A stretch of 61,259 nucleotides of DNA. It comes from Armatimonadota bacterium. GTDB lineage: Bacteria > Armatimonadota > Armatimonadia > Armatimonadales > Capsulimonadaceae. Shown one piece after another: positions 43,377-52,498 of this stretch (positions are counted from its first letter, which is position 1; each line of letters starts with the position of its first letter). The notes below the pieces were generated by a model. That model ran no database searches. It had not been told where the DNA came from and saw nothing but the letters and a program-made list of their open reading frames with translations. Position numbers and translations under genes: made by a program. The stretch is taken from positions 1 through 61,259 of the forward strand of contig JAFAZD010000303.1 in NCBI GenBank assembly GCA_019239955.1. The letters are read 5' to 3'.

Positions 43377-43679
43377 ATGATCACTACATCCGAAAAACAT
43401 GATGCCCGACTGGGCTTTCGCCTGAGCCGGGTGCAGAAAGAAATGATCGAGCGGGCCGCGTCACTCTCCGGGCAGAGCGTCAGCGATTTCGTAGCTTCCA
43501 CTTCGCTGACCGCCGCATCCGAGGTGGTCGAGCGGCATAATAGGATCGTTCTCTCTCAGGGCGATTGGGAACTTTTCCGGAGGCTGCTTGATGCCGAGAC
43601 GGAGCCGACGGAAGCGGCGAAACAGGCCGCCGCCCGATATAATCAAGGCCACGTCAGTGGAACGACTTACGAATGCTGA
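43377..43679 (+). CDS. DUF1778 antitoxin, TacA-like
   Basis: 100 residues. The N-terminal ribbon-helix-helix (DARLGFRLSRVQKEMIERAA, residues 9-28) is of the DUF1778/TacA type and should bind the promoter palindrome. The C-terminal part (LFRRLLDAETEPTEAAKQAA) would wrap and neutralise the acetyltransferase toxin encoded next. A TGGAGA ribosome site lies just upstream. The gene overlaps the toxin gene by 7 bp, the usual coupling in this family. Confidence 0.9.
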   Translation: MITTSEKHDARLGFRLSRVQKEMIERAASLSGQSVSDFVASTSLTAASEVVERHNRIVLSQGDWELFRRLLDAETEPTEAAKQAAARYNQGHVSGTTYEC

Positions 43680-44188
43680 TCCAGCCGCTCACCCGTGCCC
43701 ACGATCGAAGCGGCTTCGATTGCGGTAACGAGTCATTAAATCGCTATTTGCGTGAACTCGCCCGGCAGGACGCGGGGCGCGATCTGGGCATCACCTTTGT
43801 CGCGGTCGGGGGCCCCGGCGAAACACGCATTCTTGGCTACTACATGCTGACGATGAGCAAAGTGAATCCGCTGGGTGTTCCTGACAAGAGCCTGCCGCCT
43901 GCGCGTGATGTGCCGGTGGCGTTGCTGGGACGCTTGGCGGTGGATCGGGGCAGCCAGGGGCAAGGGGTGGGGGAGCGCCTGCTGTTTGATGGTTTGTTCC
44001 GCATCCAGCAGATCGCGTCGCAGATGGGAAGTTTTGCCGTTGTCGTGGACGCGCTGGATCAAGCGGCAGCCCGGTTCTATGCGAAGTATGGCTTCAAACC
44101 CCTCAATGACGACCCGCTCCATCTGTACCTGTCCATGAAAGAGGCACGGAAGATGGGTTTGAGGCCGCACGGCATCGAAGGTTCCTGA
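43673..44188 (+). CDS. GNAT-family toxin, TacT-like
   Basis: 171 residues of the GNAT acetyltransferase fold. The acetyl-CoA loop is VDRGSQGQGVGERLLFDGL. Motifs shared with TacT toxins are FDCGNESLNRYLRELARQD near the N-terminus and ARFYAKYGFKPLNDDPLHLY near the C-terminus. TacT enzymes block translation by acetylating the amino group of aminoacyl-tRNAs. The catalytic Tyr of the family is matched by the YAKYGF segment. Lower GC than neighbours suggests horizontal acquisition. Confidence 0.9.
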   Translation: MLIQPLTRAHDRSGFDCGNESLNRYLRELARQDAGRDLGITFVAVGGPGETRILGYYMLTMSKVNPLGVPDKSLPPARDVPVALLGRLAVDRGSQGQGVGERLLFDGLFRIQQIASQMGSFAVVVDALDQAAARFYAKYGFKPLNDDPLHLYLSMKEARKMGLRPHGIEGS

Positions 44189-44220
44189 TACTCCCGCCGC
44201 TAAAGCACGAAAGGGATGTG

Positions 44221-44838
44221 TCAGGACTCCACACTTTGCACGGTGTCCAGGAAGCGGGTGAAGAAGCCCAGGCGGCGGCCGCCGTGCTGGCGCAGGATTT
44301 CCTGGTAGTGGGGTGCGTTGCCGCTGGAGGACAGCACCGTCACCAGCGTCTTGCCGCGCTGCACCTGCACATGGTAGGCCTGCGCTGCCTCCGGGGGGAT
44401 GCCGCCCGACGTCAAAGCGCCGAAGGCCGCCCCGATCACGCCGCCGATGAGTCCGGCGCCGAGCTGTAGGATCAGGGCGTTGTGGCCCTGGCTGATGAGG
44501 GCCCGCAGGCTGTCCTGGAAGACCAGCAGGGACGCCAGCAGCGAGAACACGGTCGCGCCGATCACCAGCCCGACCGCGGCGCGCGGCAGCGCCTCGTCCG
44601 CCGTGTTGATGGGCCGCTCGACGTCGTGCTCCTCGACCTCGCGCACGGCCGAGGTGAGGTACTCCGCGTCCTTCTGCTCCGGCGCGTCGCCCTCGACCTG
44701 GGGCGCGCCGGCCTCGCCGCCCGCGCCCCGGAAAACCAGCGTCACATCCGCCAGCGGCACCCCGTCGTCCAGCAGGGCCTGCGCGGCCTCCTCGGCCTGC
44801 CGGTTGCTGTCGAATACCGCCACCACTGTTCCCGCCAT
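44221..44838 (-). CDS. DUF1269-like / general stress protein 17M-type membrane protein
   Basis: 205 residues. The N-terminal MAGTVVAVFDSNRQAEEAAQ and the C-terminal VQVQRGKTLVTVLSSSGNAP form a small split alpha/beta domain. Between them, residues 87-145 hold two hydrophobic, glycine-rich helices (AAVGLVIGATVFSLLASLLV, LGAGLIGGVIGAAFGAL) of glycine-zipper character. The arrangement resembles YflT/DUF1269-type stress proteins. It probably sits in the cytoplasmic membrane. Function unknown; a role in stress response is a family-level guess. Confidence 0.65.
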   Translation of the reverse strand: MAGTVVAVFDSNRQAEEAAQALLDDGVPLADVTLVFRGAGGEAGAPQVEGDAPEQKDAEYLTSAVREVEEHDVERPINTADEALPRAAVGLVIGATVFSLLASLLVFQDSLRALISQGHNALILQLGAGLIGGVIGAAFGALTSGGIPPEAAQAYHVQVQRGKTLVTVLSSSGNAPHYQEILRQHGGRRLGFFTRFLDTVQSVES

Positions 44839-44924
44839 TCAGATGTTCTCCTCAAAGTCGTCGCTCAAAGATCGCGCTGGCGCTATTTTACCCCAAGACG
44901 CCGCTTCGGCAACCCGGCCGGCGC

Positions 44925-46907
44925 TCAAGAGCGCGGCTTGCCGATCTTGAGCAGGACGCAGCCGTGGGCGGGGACCTCCACGCTGTAGGAGCCGTCAAAG
45001 TCACCAACGTCCCGGTGCAGCCACAGGTCGCGGACGGGCTGGCGGCCCTTGATCCCGATGTCGGCCCAGCGCACCGTGATCGTCTGCGGCTCCGCGCCGG
45101 CGTTGGTCAGGCCGACGGCGCGGGTGCCGTCGAAGAGCGGGCGCGCCCACACGTCGGCGTCGCCGTCCCGTGCCACTCGCCCTGCGGGTTTGCCCAGCGG
45201 GTCCTGGTTGATGTCCAGCGCCTCATCGTTGGACAGCAGGGCCAGGGTGAACTTGTCCAATCGCGTCATGTCGCAGCCGATCAGCAGCGGCGCGGAGAGC
45301 AGGCACCACATCGAGATGTGCAGTATCTGCTCGTTCGGCTTGAGATGGGTCGGGTGGGGGTTGCCGAAGCCGACATAGCCGACCTCCAGCATGTCCGGGT
45401 CGTTCCAGTGGCCTGGTCCCGCGTAGACTTCATGCCCGGCCTGGCTCTCGTAGATGCCGTGCAGACTGCCCCAGGAGTCGTTGATGTCCCCCGTCGTGCG
45501 CCAGGTGTTGCCGCCGGTCTGCGCGCCCCACTTCCACACGTCGCCCATGCCGTACTGGCAGAACGAATAGAGGATGTCCCGGTTCACCTTGTCCAAAGAG
45601 GCGCGCATCACGGCGTAGGGATGTTGGAAATACTCCACGCCCGACCCGTGGACGACGCTGCCGTAGGAGCACCAGTCGTACTTGAGGTAGTCCACGCCCC
45701 AGTCGGCGTAGGACTGGGCGTCCTGGTCCTCGTGCCGATACGAGGCCGTGAAGCCGGCGCAGGTGGTGGGGCCGGGCGAGGAGTAGATGCCGAATTTCAG
45801 GCCCTGACCGTGGATGTAGTCCGCCAGCGCCTTCATATCGGGGAACTTGTTGTTGGTCTGGATGCGGCCCTGGGCGTCGCGCCCGGCCTCCCAGGTGTCG
45901 TCAATGTTGACGTACTGGAAGCCGTGGCGGGCCAGGCCGGTGGCGATCAGCTCGTCCGCCGCCGCCCGCACCTTGCCCTCGTCCACCGCGCCGGCCCAGA
46001 CGTTCCAGGAGTTCCAGCCCATCGGCGGGGTCTGAGCCAGCACGTGGTCGCCGCCGAGGATCGTCAGGTCGCGTCGGGCTGTGCCGCGCGGCCCGCGCAC
46101 CGTCAGTTGGACGCGGCTCCGGCCCGCCTTCCGCAAGCTCCCGGAGATGATGCCGGTGCGGGAGTCGAGCGTCAGGCCGGCGGGAAGGCCCCGCGCCGAG
46201 TAGGTCAGCGGGCCGTCGCCGGTGGCGGGGATCAGGAACAGGAAGGGCCGTCCGGGCGTCGCGCCGACGACGCGCGGACCGTGGAAGGCAGGGCGCGGGT
46301 CCGGCACCGGGTAGGTCAGGCGGGGCGGCTCGGCCGGGACGATGGCCGCCGTCGGCCGTGGGCTGGCATCGGAGGCCAGGACGATCTGGGCCCCGGCCCA
46401 GTCGGCGTGGTCGCTGTCAATGCCGTCGCCGCCGTCGCCGACGCGCAGGGTCATCGTCCGGGCGCCCGTCAGATCCACCGAGATCACCTGCGGCGCGCCG
46501 CCGCCGTGCAGCACGGGCGTCTCCACCTTCGGCCTGCCGTCCACCAGCACAGTGAACGTGACGGAGCCGTGCCCCTTCTTCTCGTCGTCCACGCCGACCA
46601 TCGCCTCGAAGCGGGTCGCCGCGCCGTGCAGGCTAATCGCCATGTCGCTGTTGGCGTGGGTGCCGACGCCGTGGGGATAGACACGCCCGTTCAGGGCCAG
46701 CGGGTTGCCGTCTATGGACTTGCCGGCCTGCGGATGGCCGTAGTCTGCGGTCATCTGGCCCAGATCCAGCGTCTCCAGCCAGACCGCATGAGGGCCGGGA
46801 TCAGTGGCGCTCAATGCGTCCTCGTCAACCTGCGCCCGCGCCGGCAGGATCGCCGTCAGCAGCGACGCCGCCAGCAGCAGGCCGGTTATCATTCGGGAAG
46901 GTGTCAT
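44925..46907 (-). CDS. secreted GH27 alpha-galactosidase / beta-L-arabinopyranosidase with N-terminal NPCBM domain
   Basis: 660 residues with a signal peptide (cleavage after ARA near 25). Residues about 40-180 are an NPCBM/CBM51-like domain (YPHGVGTHANSDMAI, LRVGDGGDGIDSDHADWA). A putative Ig-like domain covers 198-285. The GH27 catalytic domain starts at TPPMGWNSWN (294). The nucleophile is D411 in DYLKYDWCS and the acid/base D474 in WRTTGDINDSW; GHWNDPDML is another hallmark. GH27 contains alpha-galactosidases and beta-L-arabinopyranosidases. It diverges from the GH127 gene and probably serves the same plant polymer. Confidence 0.92.
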   Translation of the reverse strand: MTPSRMITGLLLAASLLTAILPARAQVDEDALSATDPGPHAVWLETLDLGQMTADYGHPQAGKSIDGNPLALNGRVYPHGVGTHANSDMAISLHGAATRFEAMVGVDDEKKGHGSVTFTVLVDGRPKVETPVLHGGGAPQVISVDLTGARTMTLRVGDGGDGIDSDHADWAGAQIVLASDASPRPTAAIVPAEPPRLTYPVPDPRPAFHGPRVVGATPGRPFLFLIPATGDGPLTYSARGLPAGLTLDSRTGIISGSLRKAGRSRVQLTVRGPRGTARRDLTILGGDHVLAQTPPMGWNSWNVWAGAVDEGKVRAAADELIATGLARHGFQYVNIDDTWEAGRDAQGRIQTNNKFPDMKALADYIHGQGLKFGIYSSPGPTTCAGFTASYRHEDQDAQSYADWGVDYLKYDWCSYGSVVHGSGVEYFQHPYAVMRASLDKVNRDILYSFCQYGMGDVWKWGAQTGGNTWRTTGDINDSWGSLHGIYESQAGHEVYAGPGHWNDPDMLEVGYVGFGNPHPTHLKPNEQILHISMWCLLSAPLLIGCDMTRLDKFTLALLSNDEALDINQDPLGKPAGRVARDGDADVWARPLFDGTRAVGLTNAGAEPQTITVRWADIGIKGRQPVRDLWLHRDVGDFDGSYSVEVPAHGCVLLKIGKPRS

Positions 46908-47031
46908 GCGTTCCTCGTAACATCAGTTGCTGAAAAAGGGATTGTGGCAGCCGCCTATTCTCCAACGCCGACGGCAAATCCTCCTCACGGCAGGGTTTTC
47001 GGCTGACAATGGAGAATATATCCGTATCGCC

Positions 47032-48909
47032 ATGACACTTCAAGCCATCCCCTTCACGCAGGTGCAGATTCGTGATGCCTTCTGGGCGCCGCGCCGCGAG
47101 GCCAACCGCCGGATTTCGCTGCCGCTCAGCCTGGACAAATTGGCCGAGGCGGGCAACCTGCGGAACCTCGAACTCGCGGCGGCGGGGGCGACCGAGGGCT
47201 TTGTCGGCCCGGTGTTCGCCGATTCCGATGTATACAAGGCGCTGGAGGCCGTCGCCTACTCGCTCGCCACCGACCCCGACCCGGAACTGGAACGGCGCGT
47301 GGACGAGATCATCGCCCAGATCGCGGCGGCGCAGCGGCCAGACGGCTACCTGAACACCGCGTACCAGGTCAAGATCGGTCTAAAAAGGCGCTGGACCAAC
47401 CTGCGCGACAATCACGAATTGTACTGCGCCGGCCATCTGTTTGAGGCCGCCGTGGCTCACTTTCAGGCGACCGGCAAGCGGACGCTGCTGGAGGTCGCCA
47501 CGAAGTTCGCCGACCACATTGACTCGGTTTTCGGCGACGCGCCCGGCGAGCGTATGGGCTACCCCGGCCACCCGGAGATCGAGCTGGCGCTGGTCAAGCT
47601 GTGGCGCGTCACCGGCGAGCGACGCTACTTTGACCTGGCGCGCTTCTTCGTCGTCAACCGGGGACGGAAGTTCTTCGCCGACGAGCACGGGACGCCGCAC
47701 GAGGAATACCGGGGCGAATACTGGCAGGATCACCTGCCGATCCGCGAGCACGCGGCCATCGTCGGGCACGCCGTCCGGGCCGGCTATCTGTATTCCGCCG
47801 TGGTGGACGTGGCGGCGGAGACGGGCGACGCCGAGCTGCTCCAGATGGCGGAGCGGGTGTGGGACAACACCACAAACCGGCGGATGTACGTCACCGGCGG
47901 CATCGGCTCATCGGCGCATAACGAGGGCTTCACGGGCGACTACGACCTGCCCAACCTGACGGCCTATCAGGAGACCTGCGCGTCCGTCGCCATGATGATG
48001 TGGAATCAGCGCCTGAATCTGATCACGGGCGACTCGAAGTACGCCGACATCTTGGAGTTGGCCCTCTACAACGGGTTCCTGGCGGGCGTCTCGCTGGACG
48101 GGCGGCGCTACTTCTACGTCAACCCGCTGGCGAGCGAGGGCGGGCACCACCGCCAGGAGTGGTTCGGCTGCGCCTGCTGCCCGCCCAACGTGACGCGCAC
48201 GCTGGCGTCTCTGGGCGGCTACGCCTACGCCGCGTCCGACCGGGGACTGTGGGTGAACCTCTACATCCGGGGCGGCGCGCGGGCGCAGGTCGGCGGCCAG
48301 AACGTCGCCCTGGACGTGATGACGGAGTATCCGTGGGACGGCAAGGTTCAGATCACCGTCACGCCGGATGCGGAGGCGGCGTTCGCGCTGCATCTGCGCG
48401 TGCCCGGTTGGTGCGAGGGCGCGTCCGTCCGGGTGAATGGCTTGCTGGTGTCGGACGCGCCCCTGGAGAAAGGCTACTTCGTCCTGGACCGGGCTTGGAA
48501 GCCTGGCGACGCCGTGGAGATGGACCTGCCGATGCCCGTGCGGCGCATCGGGGCCGACCCGCGAGTGGCGGAGGACCGGGGCTGCCTCGCCCTCGCGCGC
48601 GGCCCGCTGGTTTACTGCGTGGAGGACTGCGACCTGGACGCGCCGGTCGCCGCGCTGGCCCTGCCGGCGGCGGCCGAATTCACGGCAGGTCCGGAACTGC
48701 TCGGCGGCATCGTCACCCTTGTGGGCAACGGCGAGACGGGCGCGGAGCCGGAGTGGCGCGGCGGGCTGTATCGGACGGCGGCCCCGCTGGTCCCCGTGGC
48801 CGTCACGGCCGTTCCCTATTACGCCTGGGACAACCGCGCGCCCGGCGGGATGCGCGTCTGGATTCCCACAATACCCCCGCCGCCCGCGACCAGGGAGAGG
48901 GGCGAATGA
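47032..48909 (+). CDS. GH127 beta-L-arabinofuranosidase, intracellular
   Basis: 625 residues with no signal peptide. Zinc and catalytic residues match the Bifidobacterium HypBA1 pattern: E314 and C316 in YQETCASV, then C382 (nucleophile) and C383 in FGCACCPPNVTR. HypBA1 removes beta-1,2-linked L-arabinofuranose from hydroxyproline-bound oligosaccharides. The start at 47032 fits the family N-terminus (QVQIRDAFWAPRREANRRIS); a longer leader upstream is not needed. Its stop overlaps the start of the M24 peptidase gene in an ATGA, so the two proteins are made together, which is the key contextual clue in this cluster. Confidence 0.93.
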   Translation: MTLQAIPFTQVQIRDAFWAPRREANRRISLPLSLDKLAEAGNLRNLELAAAGATEGFVGPVFADSDVYKALEAVAYSLATDPDPELERRVDEIIAQIAAAQRPDGYLNTAYQVKIGLKRRWTNLRDNHELYCAGHLFEAAVAHFQATGKRTLLEVATKFADHIDSVFGDAPGERMGYPGHPEIELALVKLWRVTGERRYFDLARFFVVNRGRKFFADEHGTPHEEYRGEYWQDHLPIREHAAIVGHAVRAGYLYSAVVDVAAETGDAELLQMAERVWDNTTNRRMYVTGGIGSSAHNEGFTGDYDLPNLTAYQETCASVAMMMWNQRLNLITGDSKYADILELALYNGFLAGVSLDGRRYFYVNPLASEGGHHRQEWFGCACCPPNVTRTLASLGGYAYAASDRGLWVNLYIRGGARAQVGGQNVALDVMTEYPWDGKVQITVTPDAEAAFALHLRVPGWCEGASVRVNGLLVSDAPLEKGYFVLDRAWKPGDAVEMDLPMPVRRIGADPRVAEDRGCLALARGPLVYCVEDCDLDAPVAALALPAAAEFTAGPELLGGIVTLVGNGETGAEPEWRGGLYRTAAPLVPVAVTAVPYYAWDNRAPGGMRVWIPTIPPPPATRERGE

Positions 48910-50249
48910 CCGCCGCCTGTTTCCCGCCGGAGGAGTTCGCCGCCCGCCGCGCGAGGGTCTTTGATGGGATCGGCCCGTCACACGCCCTGCTGCAAGGGGC
49001 GGGGCCGGTGCGGGGATTTGAATTCCCCCGGCAGACCAACGAGTTCTTCTACCTGACGGGCCTGGGGACCCCGCAGGCGTATCTGCTGCTGGACGGCGCG
49101 CGCCGGGTATCGTCCCTGTACCTGCCCCACCGCGACCCGTACGGCGATGATGACGGGCCGACCGCCGACGAGCCGGACGAGGTCCGGCGGTTGACGGGGG
49201 TGGATGCCGTGCATGGCCTGGAGGAACTGGCCGCCCATCTGCCTGCGGCGTCCGTGCTGTACCTGCCTCATGCGCCGGCGGAGGGGAAATGGGAATGCCG
49301 TGACGTGCTCCGGCACTCGGCCAAGCAGACCGCCGCCGACCCCTGGGATGGCCTGCCGTCGCGGGACGCGCATTTCCGCGAATTCGTCCGGGCACGCTGC
49401 CCCGATGCTGAGACCCGCGACCTGACGCCCCTCCTGGACGGGCTGCGGCTCGTCAAGTCGCCGCGCGAGCTGGACGTGATGCGCCGGACGGGGCGGCTCA
49501 GCGCATGGGCGGTCGCCGAGGCGATGCGCTCCACGCGGCCCGGCGTGTACGAGTACCAGCTGGGCGCGGTCGCCGACTACGTCTTCCGCGTCAACGGCGC
49601 GCGGGGTGAGGGCTACCGGCCCATCATCGCCGCCGGCCCCAACATCTGGCACATCCACTACTATCGCAATGACAGCATCCTGCAAGACGGCGACCTGGTG
49701 CTGATGGACTACGCGCCCGACCTGTGCAACTACACCAATGACATCGGGCGGATGTGGCCGGTCAGCGGCCGCTATAGCCGGGTGCAGCGCGAACTGTACG
49801 GCTTCATGGTGGAGTACCACAAGGCCGTGCTGGCGCGCATCCGCCCCGGCGTCCTGCCGCGGCAGGTGCTGGACGAGGCGGCGGACGTGATGCGCCCTCT
49901 GATCGAGAAGACGGCGTTCTCCAGGACGATCTACGAACAGGCGGCGCGGCGCACACTGGACTTCCAGGGCCACCTCTCACACCCGGTCGGCATGGCGGTG
50001 CATGATGTCGGCGAGTATTTTCAGGCGCCGATGCCACCGGGCCTGGTCATCTCGGTGGATCCGCAGATGTGGGTGCCCGAGGAACAACTCTATGTCCGCG
50101 TGGAGGATACGGTCGTGGTCACGCAGGAGGGGGTGGAGGTGCTCACGCGGGACGCGCCGCTGGAACTGGACGACGTAGAAGCCCTGATGCGAGAGCCGGG
50201 GCTGATTGACCATCTGCCGCCGATTCCCGCGGCAGGAGGAAGGGGTTGA
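48906..50249 (+). CDS. M24-family Xaa-Pro aminopeptidase/prolidase-like metallopeptidase
   Basis: 447 residues from the ATG at 48906, preceded by GAGAGGGG. The N-terminal creatinase-like domain (1-170) contains RQTNEFFYLTGL. The pita-bread domain carries the metal ligands: Asp pair in MDYAPDLCNYTNDIGRMW, His in GHLSHPVGMAVHDVG, Glu in VRVEDTVVVT. The remaining ligand, Glu in most aminopeptidase P enzymes (the EPG position), reads VDPQMW here. The enzyme should cleave bonds before or after proline or hydroxyproline in small peptides. It is translationally coupled to GH127 upstream and abuts GH43 downstream. Confidence 0.88.
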   Translation: MTAACFPPEEFAARRARVFDGIGPSHALLQGAGPVRGFEFPRQTNEFFYLTGLGTPQAYLLLDGARRVSSLYLPHRDPYGDDDGPTADEPDEVRRLTGVDAVHGLEELAAHLPAASVLYLPHAPAEGKWECRDVLRHSAKQTAADPWDGLPSRDAHFREFVRARCPDAETRDLTPLLDGLRLVKSPRELDVMRRTGRLSAWAVAEAMRSTRPGVYEYQLGAVADYVFRVNGARGEGYRPIIAAGPNIWHIHYYRNDSILQDGDLVLMDYAPDLCNYTNDIGRMWPVSGRYSRVQRELYGFMVEYHKAVLARIRPGVLPRQVLDEAADVMRPLIEKTAFSRTIYEQAARRTLDFQGHLSHPVGMAVHDVGEYFQAPMPPGLVISVDPQMWVPEEQLYVRVEDTVVVTQEGVEVLTRDAPLELDDVEALMREPGLIDHLPPIPAAGGRG

Positions 50250-51158
50250 ATGTCGGTCAGGCACGTCCACGATCCCTGCATGGCGAAGGCGGACGGCCAC
50301 TACTATGTCTACAGCACGGGCGCCGGCATCCCCATCCGCCGCTCGCCGGACCTGATCCATTGGGAGAGGATCGGGCGCGTTTTCACCGAGGACGTGCCTG
50401 CCTGGGCGAGAGAGGTCGTGCCGGGCAGTCGCGGCATCTGGGCGCCCGACATCGCCTTTTTCCGGGGCCGCTTCCACCTGTATTACGCGGTCTCCACGTT
50501 CGGGAGCAACCGGTCGGTGATTGGCCTGGCGACCAACACGACGCTGGATCCCTCCTGTGCCGAGTACGACTGGGTGGACGAGGGCGAGGTGCTGCGATCC
50601 GACCACGATGACGGTTACAATGCGATTGACCCGAACCTGGTATTCGTGAGCCATGATCAAGTTGCGCTGGCATTCGGCTCGTTCTGGTCCGGGATCAAGA
50701 TGATTCGGCTGGACCATCGGACAGGCAAGCCGGAACCGGGCGCGGTTCTCGTGTCCCTGGCGCGGCACCCGCCCAGCACGGCGATTGAGGCCCCGTTCCT
50801 CATGCGGCGCGGCCCGTACTTCTACCTGTTCGTCTCGTGGGACTTCTGCTGCCGGGGCGCGGGCAGCACCTATAACATCCGGGTGGGCCGGGCGCGGCAG
50901 GCGGCGGGGCCGTATCGGGACCGGGAAGGGAAGCCGATGCTGGACGGCGGCGGGACGCTCGTGCTGGGGACGGAGGGGGACATGATCGGGCCCGGCGGCT
51001 GCTCCGTCTATCAGGGCGCGGCGGACGACCTGCTGGTGCATCACTTCTACGACGGCGGGCAAAACGGCGTCCCAACGCTGCAAATCCGGCCGCTGATCTG
51101 GACACCGGACGGCTGGCCGGTCGCCGGCCGTCCCCTGGCTCAAGCCACAGGAGAATAA
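50250..51158 (+). CDS. GH43 arabinanase, intracellular
   Basis: 302 residues, a single five-bladed propeller without signal peptide. Catalytic residues of GH43 are in place: base D8 (HVHDPCMA), pKa-modulating D127 (NAIDPNLV) and acid E180 (AIEAPFLM). HDPC, GIWAPDIAFF and AFGSFWSGI are typical of endo-1,5-alpha-L-arabinanase subfamilies. The ATG directly follows the peptidase stop. It would degrade short alpha-1,5-arabino-oligosaccharides in the cytoplasm. An exo-activity or arabinofuranosidase activity cannot be excluded. Confidence 0.9.
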   Translation: MSVRHVHDPCMAKADGHYYVYSTGAGIPIRRSPDLIHWERIGRVFTEDVPAWAREVVPGSRGIWAPDIAFFRGRFHLYYAVSTFGSNRSVIGLATNTTLDPSCAEYDWVDEGEVLRSDHDDGYNAIDPNLVFVSHDQVALAFGSFWSGIKMIRLDHRTGKPEPGAVLVSLARHPPSTAIEAPFLMRRGPYFYLFVSWDFCCRGAGSTYNIRVGRARQAAGPYRDREGKPMLDGGGTLVLGTEGDMIGPGGCSVYQGAADDLLVHHFYDGGQNGVPTLQIRPLIWTPDGWPVAGRPLAQATGE

Positions 51159-51162
51159 CAGG

Positions 51163-52488
51163 ATGACGCGAAGACAGGCAATCAAGACCGCCGCCATGAC
51201 GGCGGGCGCGGCGGCGCTCCCGGAGGCGGCTTTGGGGGCGGCCGCCTCGCCGCCGCTGGCCGGGGCGCTCAACGTGCGGCAGGCCCCGTTCGGGGCGAAG
51301 GGCGATGGCAAGACGGACGACACCGCGGCGTTCCAGCGGGCGCTGGACACCTGCGGGGCCGCCGGGGGCGGGGCTGTCTTCGCCCCGGCGGGCAACTACT
51401 TTTTCGCCGGTGTGCTGAACGTTCCGAATGAGGTGGCGCTGGTCGGCGTGGCGCGCGGCCCAATCTCCCACAACGGCCTGCGCGATGCCGGCCTGCCCAA
51501 GCCGACCGATGGCGGCACGACGTTCCTGGTCACGGCGGGCGCGGGCGACGACGGGGGCAAGTCGCCGGCGTTCCTGACGCTGAACACCAACAGTTATCTG
51601 GGCGGCGTCGCCTTGTACTACCCCACGCAGCCGCACGACGCCCCCGTACCCACATCGTTCCCCTACGCCGTCCACATGCAGGGCAAGAACCCGACGGTGG
51701 AGAACGTCGAGCTGCTCAACCCGTACCAGGGCATCCTCGCGGCGGGCAACGAGCGGCACACCATCCGCAACGTCACCGGCCAGCCGCTGTACCGGGGCAT
51801 CTACATTGACGGCGTGGTGGACGTGGGCCGGGTGGAGAACGTCCACTTCAACCCCTGGTGGAGTGGGGGGGACGGCCCGTTCGCGTGGCAGCAGGCGCAC
51901 GGGCAGGCGTTCGTCATCGCCCGCACGGACTGGCAGAATTTCACCAACTCCTTCGCCTTCGGCTACGCGGTCGGCTTCCTGTTCACGCAGGCGGGGATGG
52001 GCGGCTGCAACGGCACGTTTTTGGGCTGCGGCATTGACGCCGCCAACCAGGCCGTGCGCGTCGAGCACTGCCAGCCCTATGGCCTGCTGTTCGGCGAGTG
52101 CAACTTCACGGCCTTCAAGGGCGACAATCCGTCCCATCTGGTCTGCGCCCCGACGTTCGACGGCGCGCTGAAGATGTCCAACTGCGCCTTCTGGGGCCCG
52201 ACCCGCCAGGCCGCGCGCATCCAGGGCACCGGCTCGGTCTATCTCAGCGGTTGCGACTTCTACGACCTGCAAGGGCCGTCCGCCGCCCTGACACTCGACG
52301 GTACGGGCGGCGACGCCAGCCCCCTGCGCGCCCGCATCCTCGGCTGCGAGTTCTGGCGCGACGCCCCGCAGATCGAAGTCACCGGCGCCGTCAAGGGCGT
52401 CGCCTCCTCCAACGTCTTCCGGGGCCAGGCCCGCATCACCAACAACTCCACCCGCCAATTCGTCGTCGGCGACAACGTGGCGGACTGA
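51163..52488 (+). CDS. Tat-exported right-handed beta-helix protein (pectate lyase superfamily)
   Basis: 441 residues with a twin-arginine leader (MTRRQAIKTAAMTAGAAAL), so it is folded before export. The N-terminus of the mature protein has FGAKGDGKTDDTAAFQRALD, the pectate_lyase_3 / GH55-like opening motif. The rest is a series of short beta-strand turns (GILAAGNERHTIRNVTGQPL, YRGIYIDGV, GCDFYDLQGPSAALTL) forming a parallel helix. Such proteins are lyases, glycosidases or polymer-binding proteins; no catalytic triad can be pointed to. It sits four bases after GH43 in the same operon. Confidence 0.75.
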   Translation: MTRRQAIKTAAMTAGAAALPEAALGAAASPPLAGALNVRQAPFGAKGDGKTDDTAAFQRALDTCGAAGGGAVFAPAGNYFFAGVLNVPNEVALVGVARGPISHNGLRDAGLPKPTDGGTTFLVTAGAGDDGGKSPAFLTLNTNSYLGGVALYYPTQPHDAPVPTSFPYAVHMQGKNPTVENVELLNPYQGILAAGNERHTIRNVTGQPLYRGIYIDGVVDVGRVENVHFNPWWSGGDGPFAWQQAHGQAFVIARTDWQNFTNSFAFGYAVGFLFTQAGMGGCNGTFLGCGIDAANQAVRVEHCQPYGLLFGECNFTAFKGDNPSHLVCAPTFDGALKMSNCAFWGPTRQAARIQGTGSVYLSGCDFYDLQGPSAALTLDGTGGDASPLRARILGCEFWRDAPQIEVTGAVKGVASSNVFRGQARITNNSTRQFVVGDNVAD

Positions 52489-52498
52489 GAGAGGAACG

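Noticed and set aside
44964-47006. 680-codon open frame on the plus strand
   Set aside because: Antisense to GH27, whose catalytic aspartates and signal peptide are clear on the minus strand.
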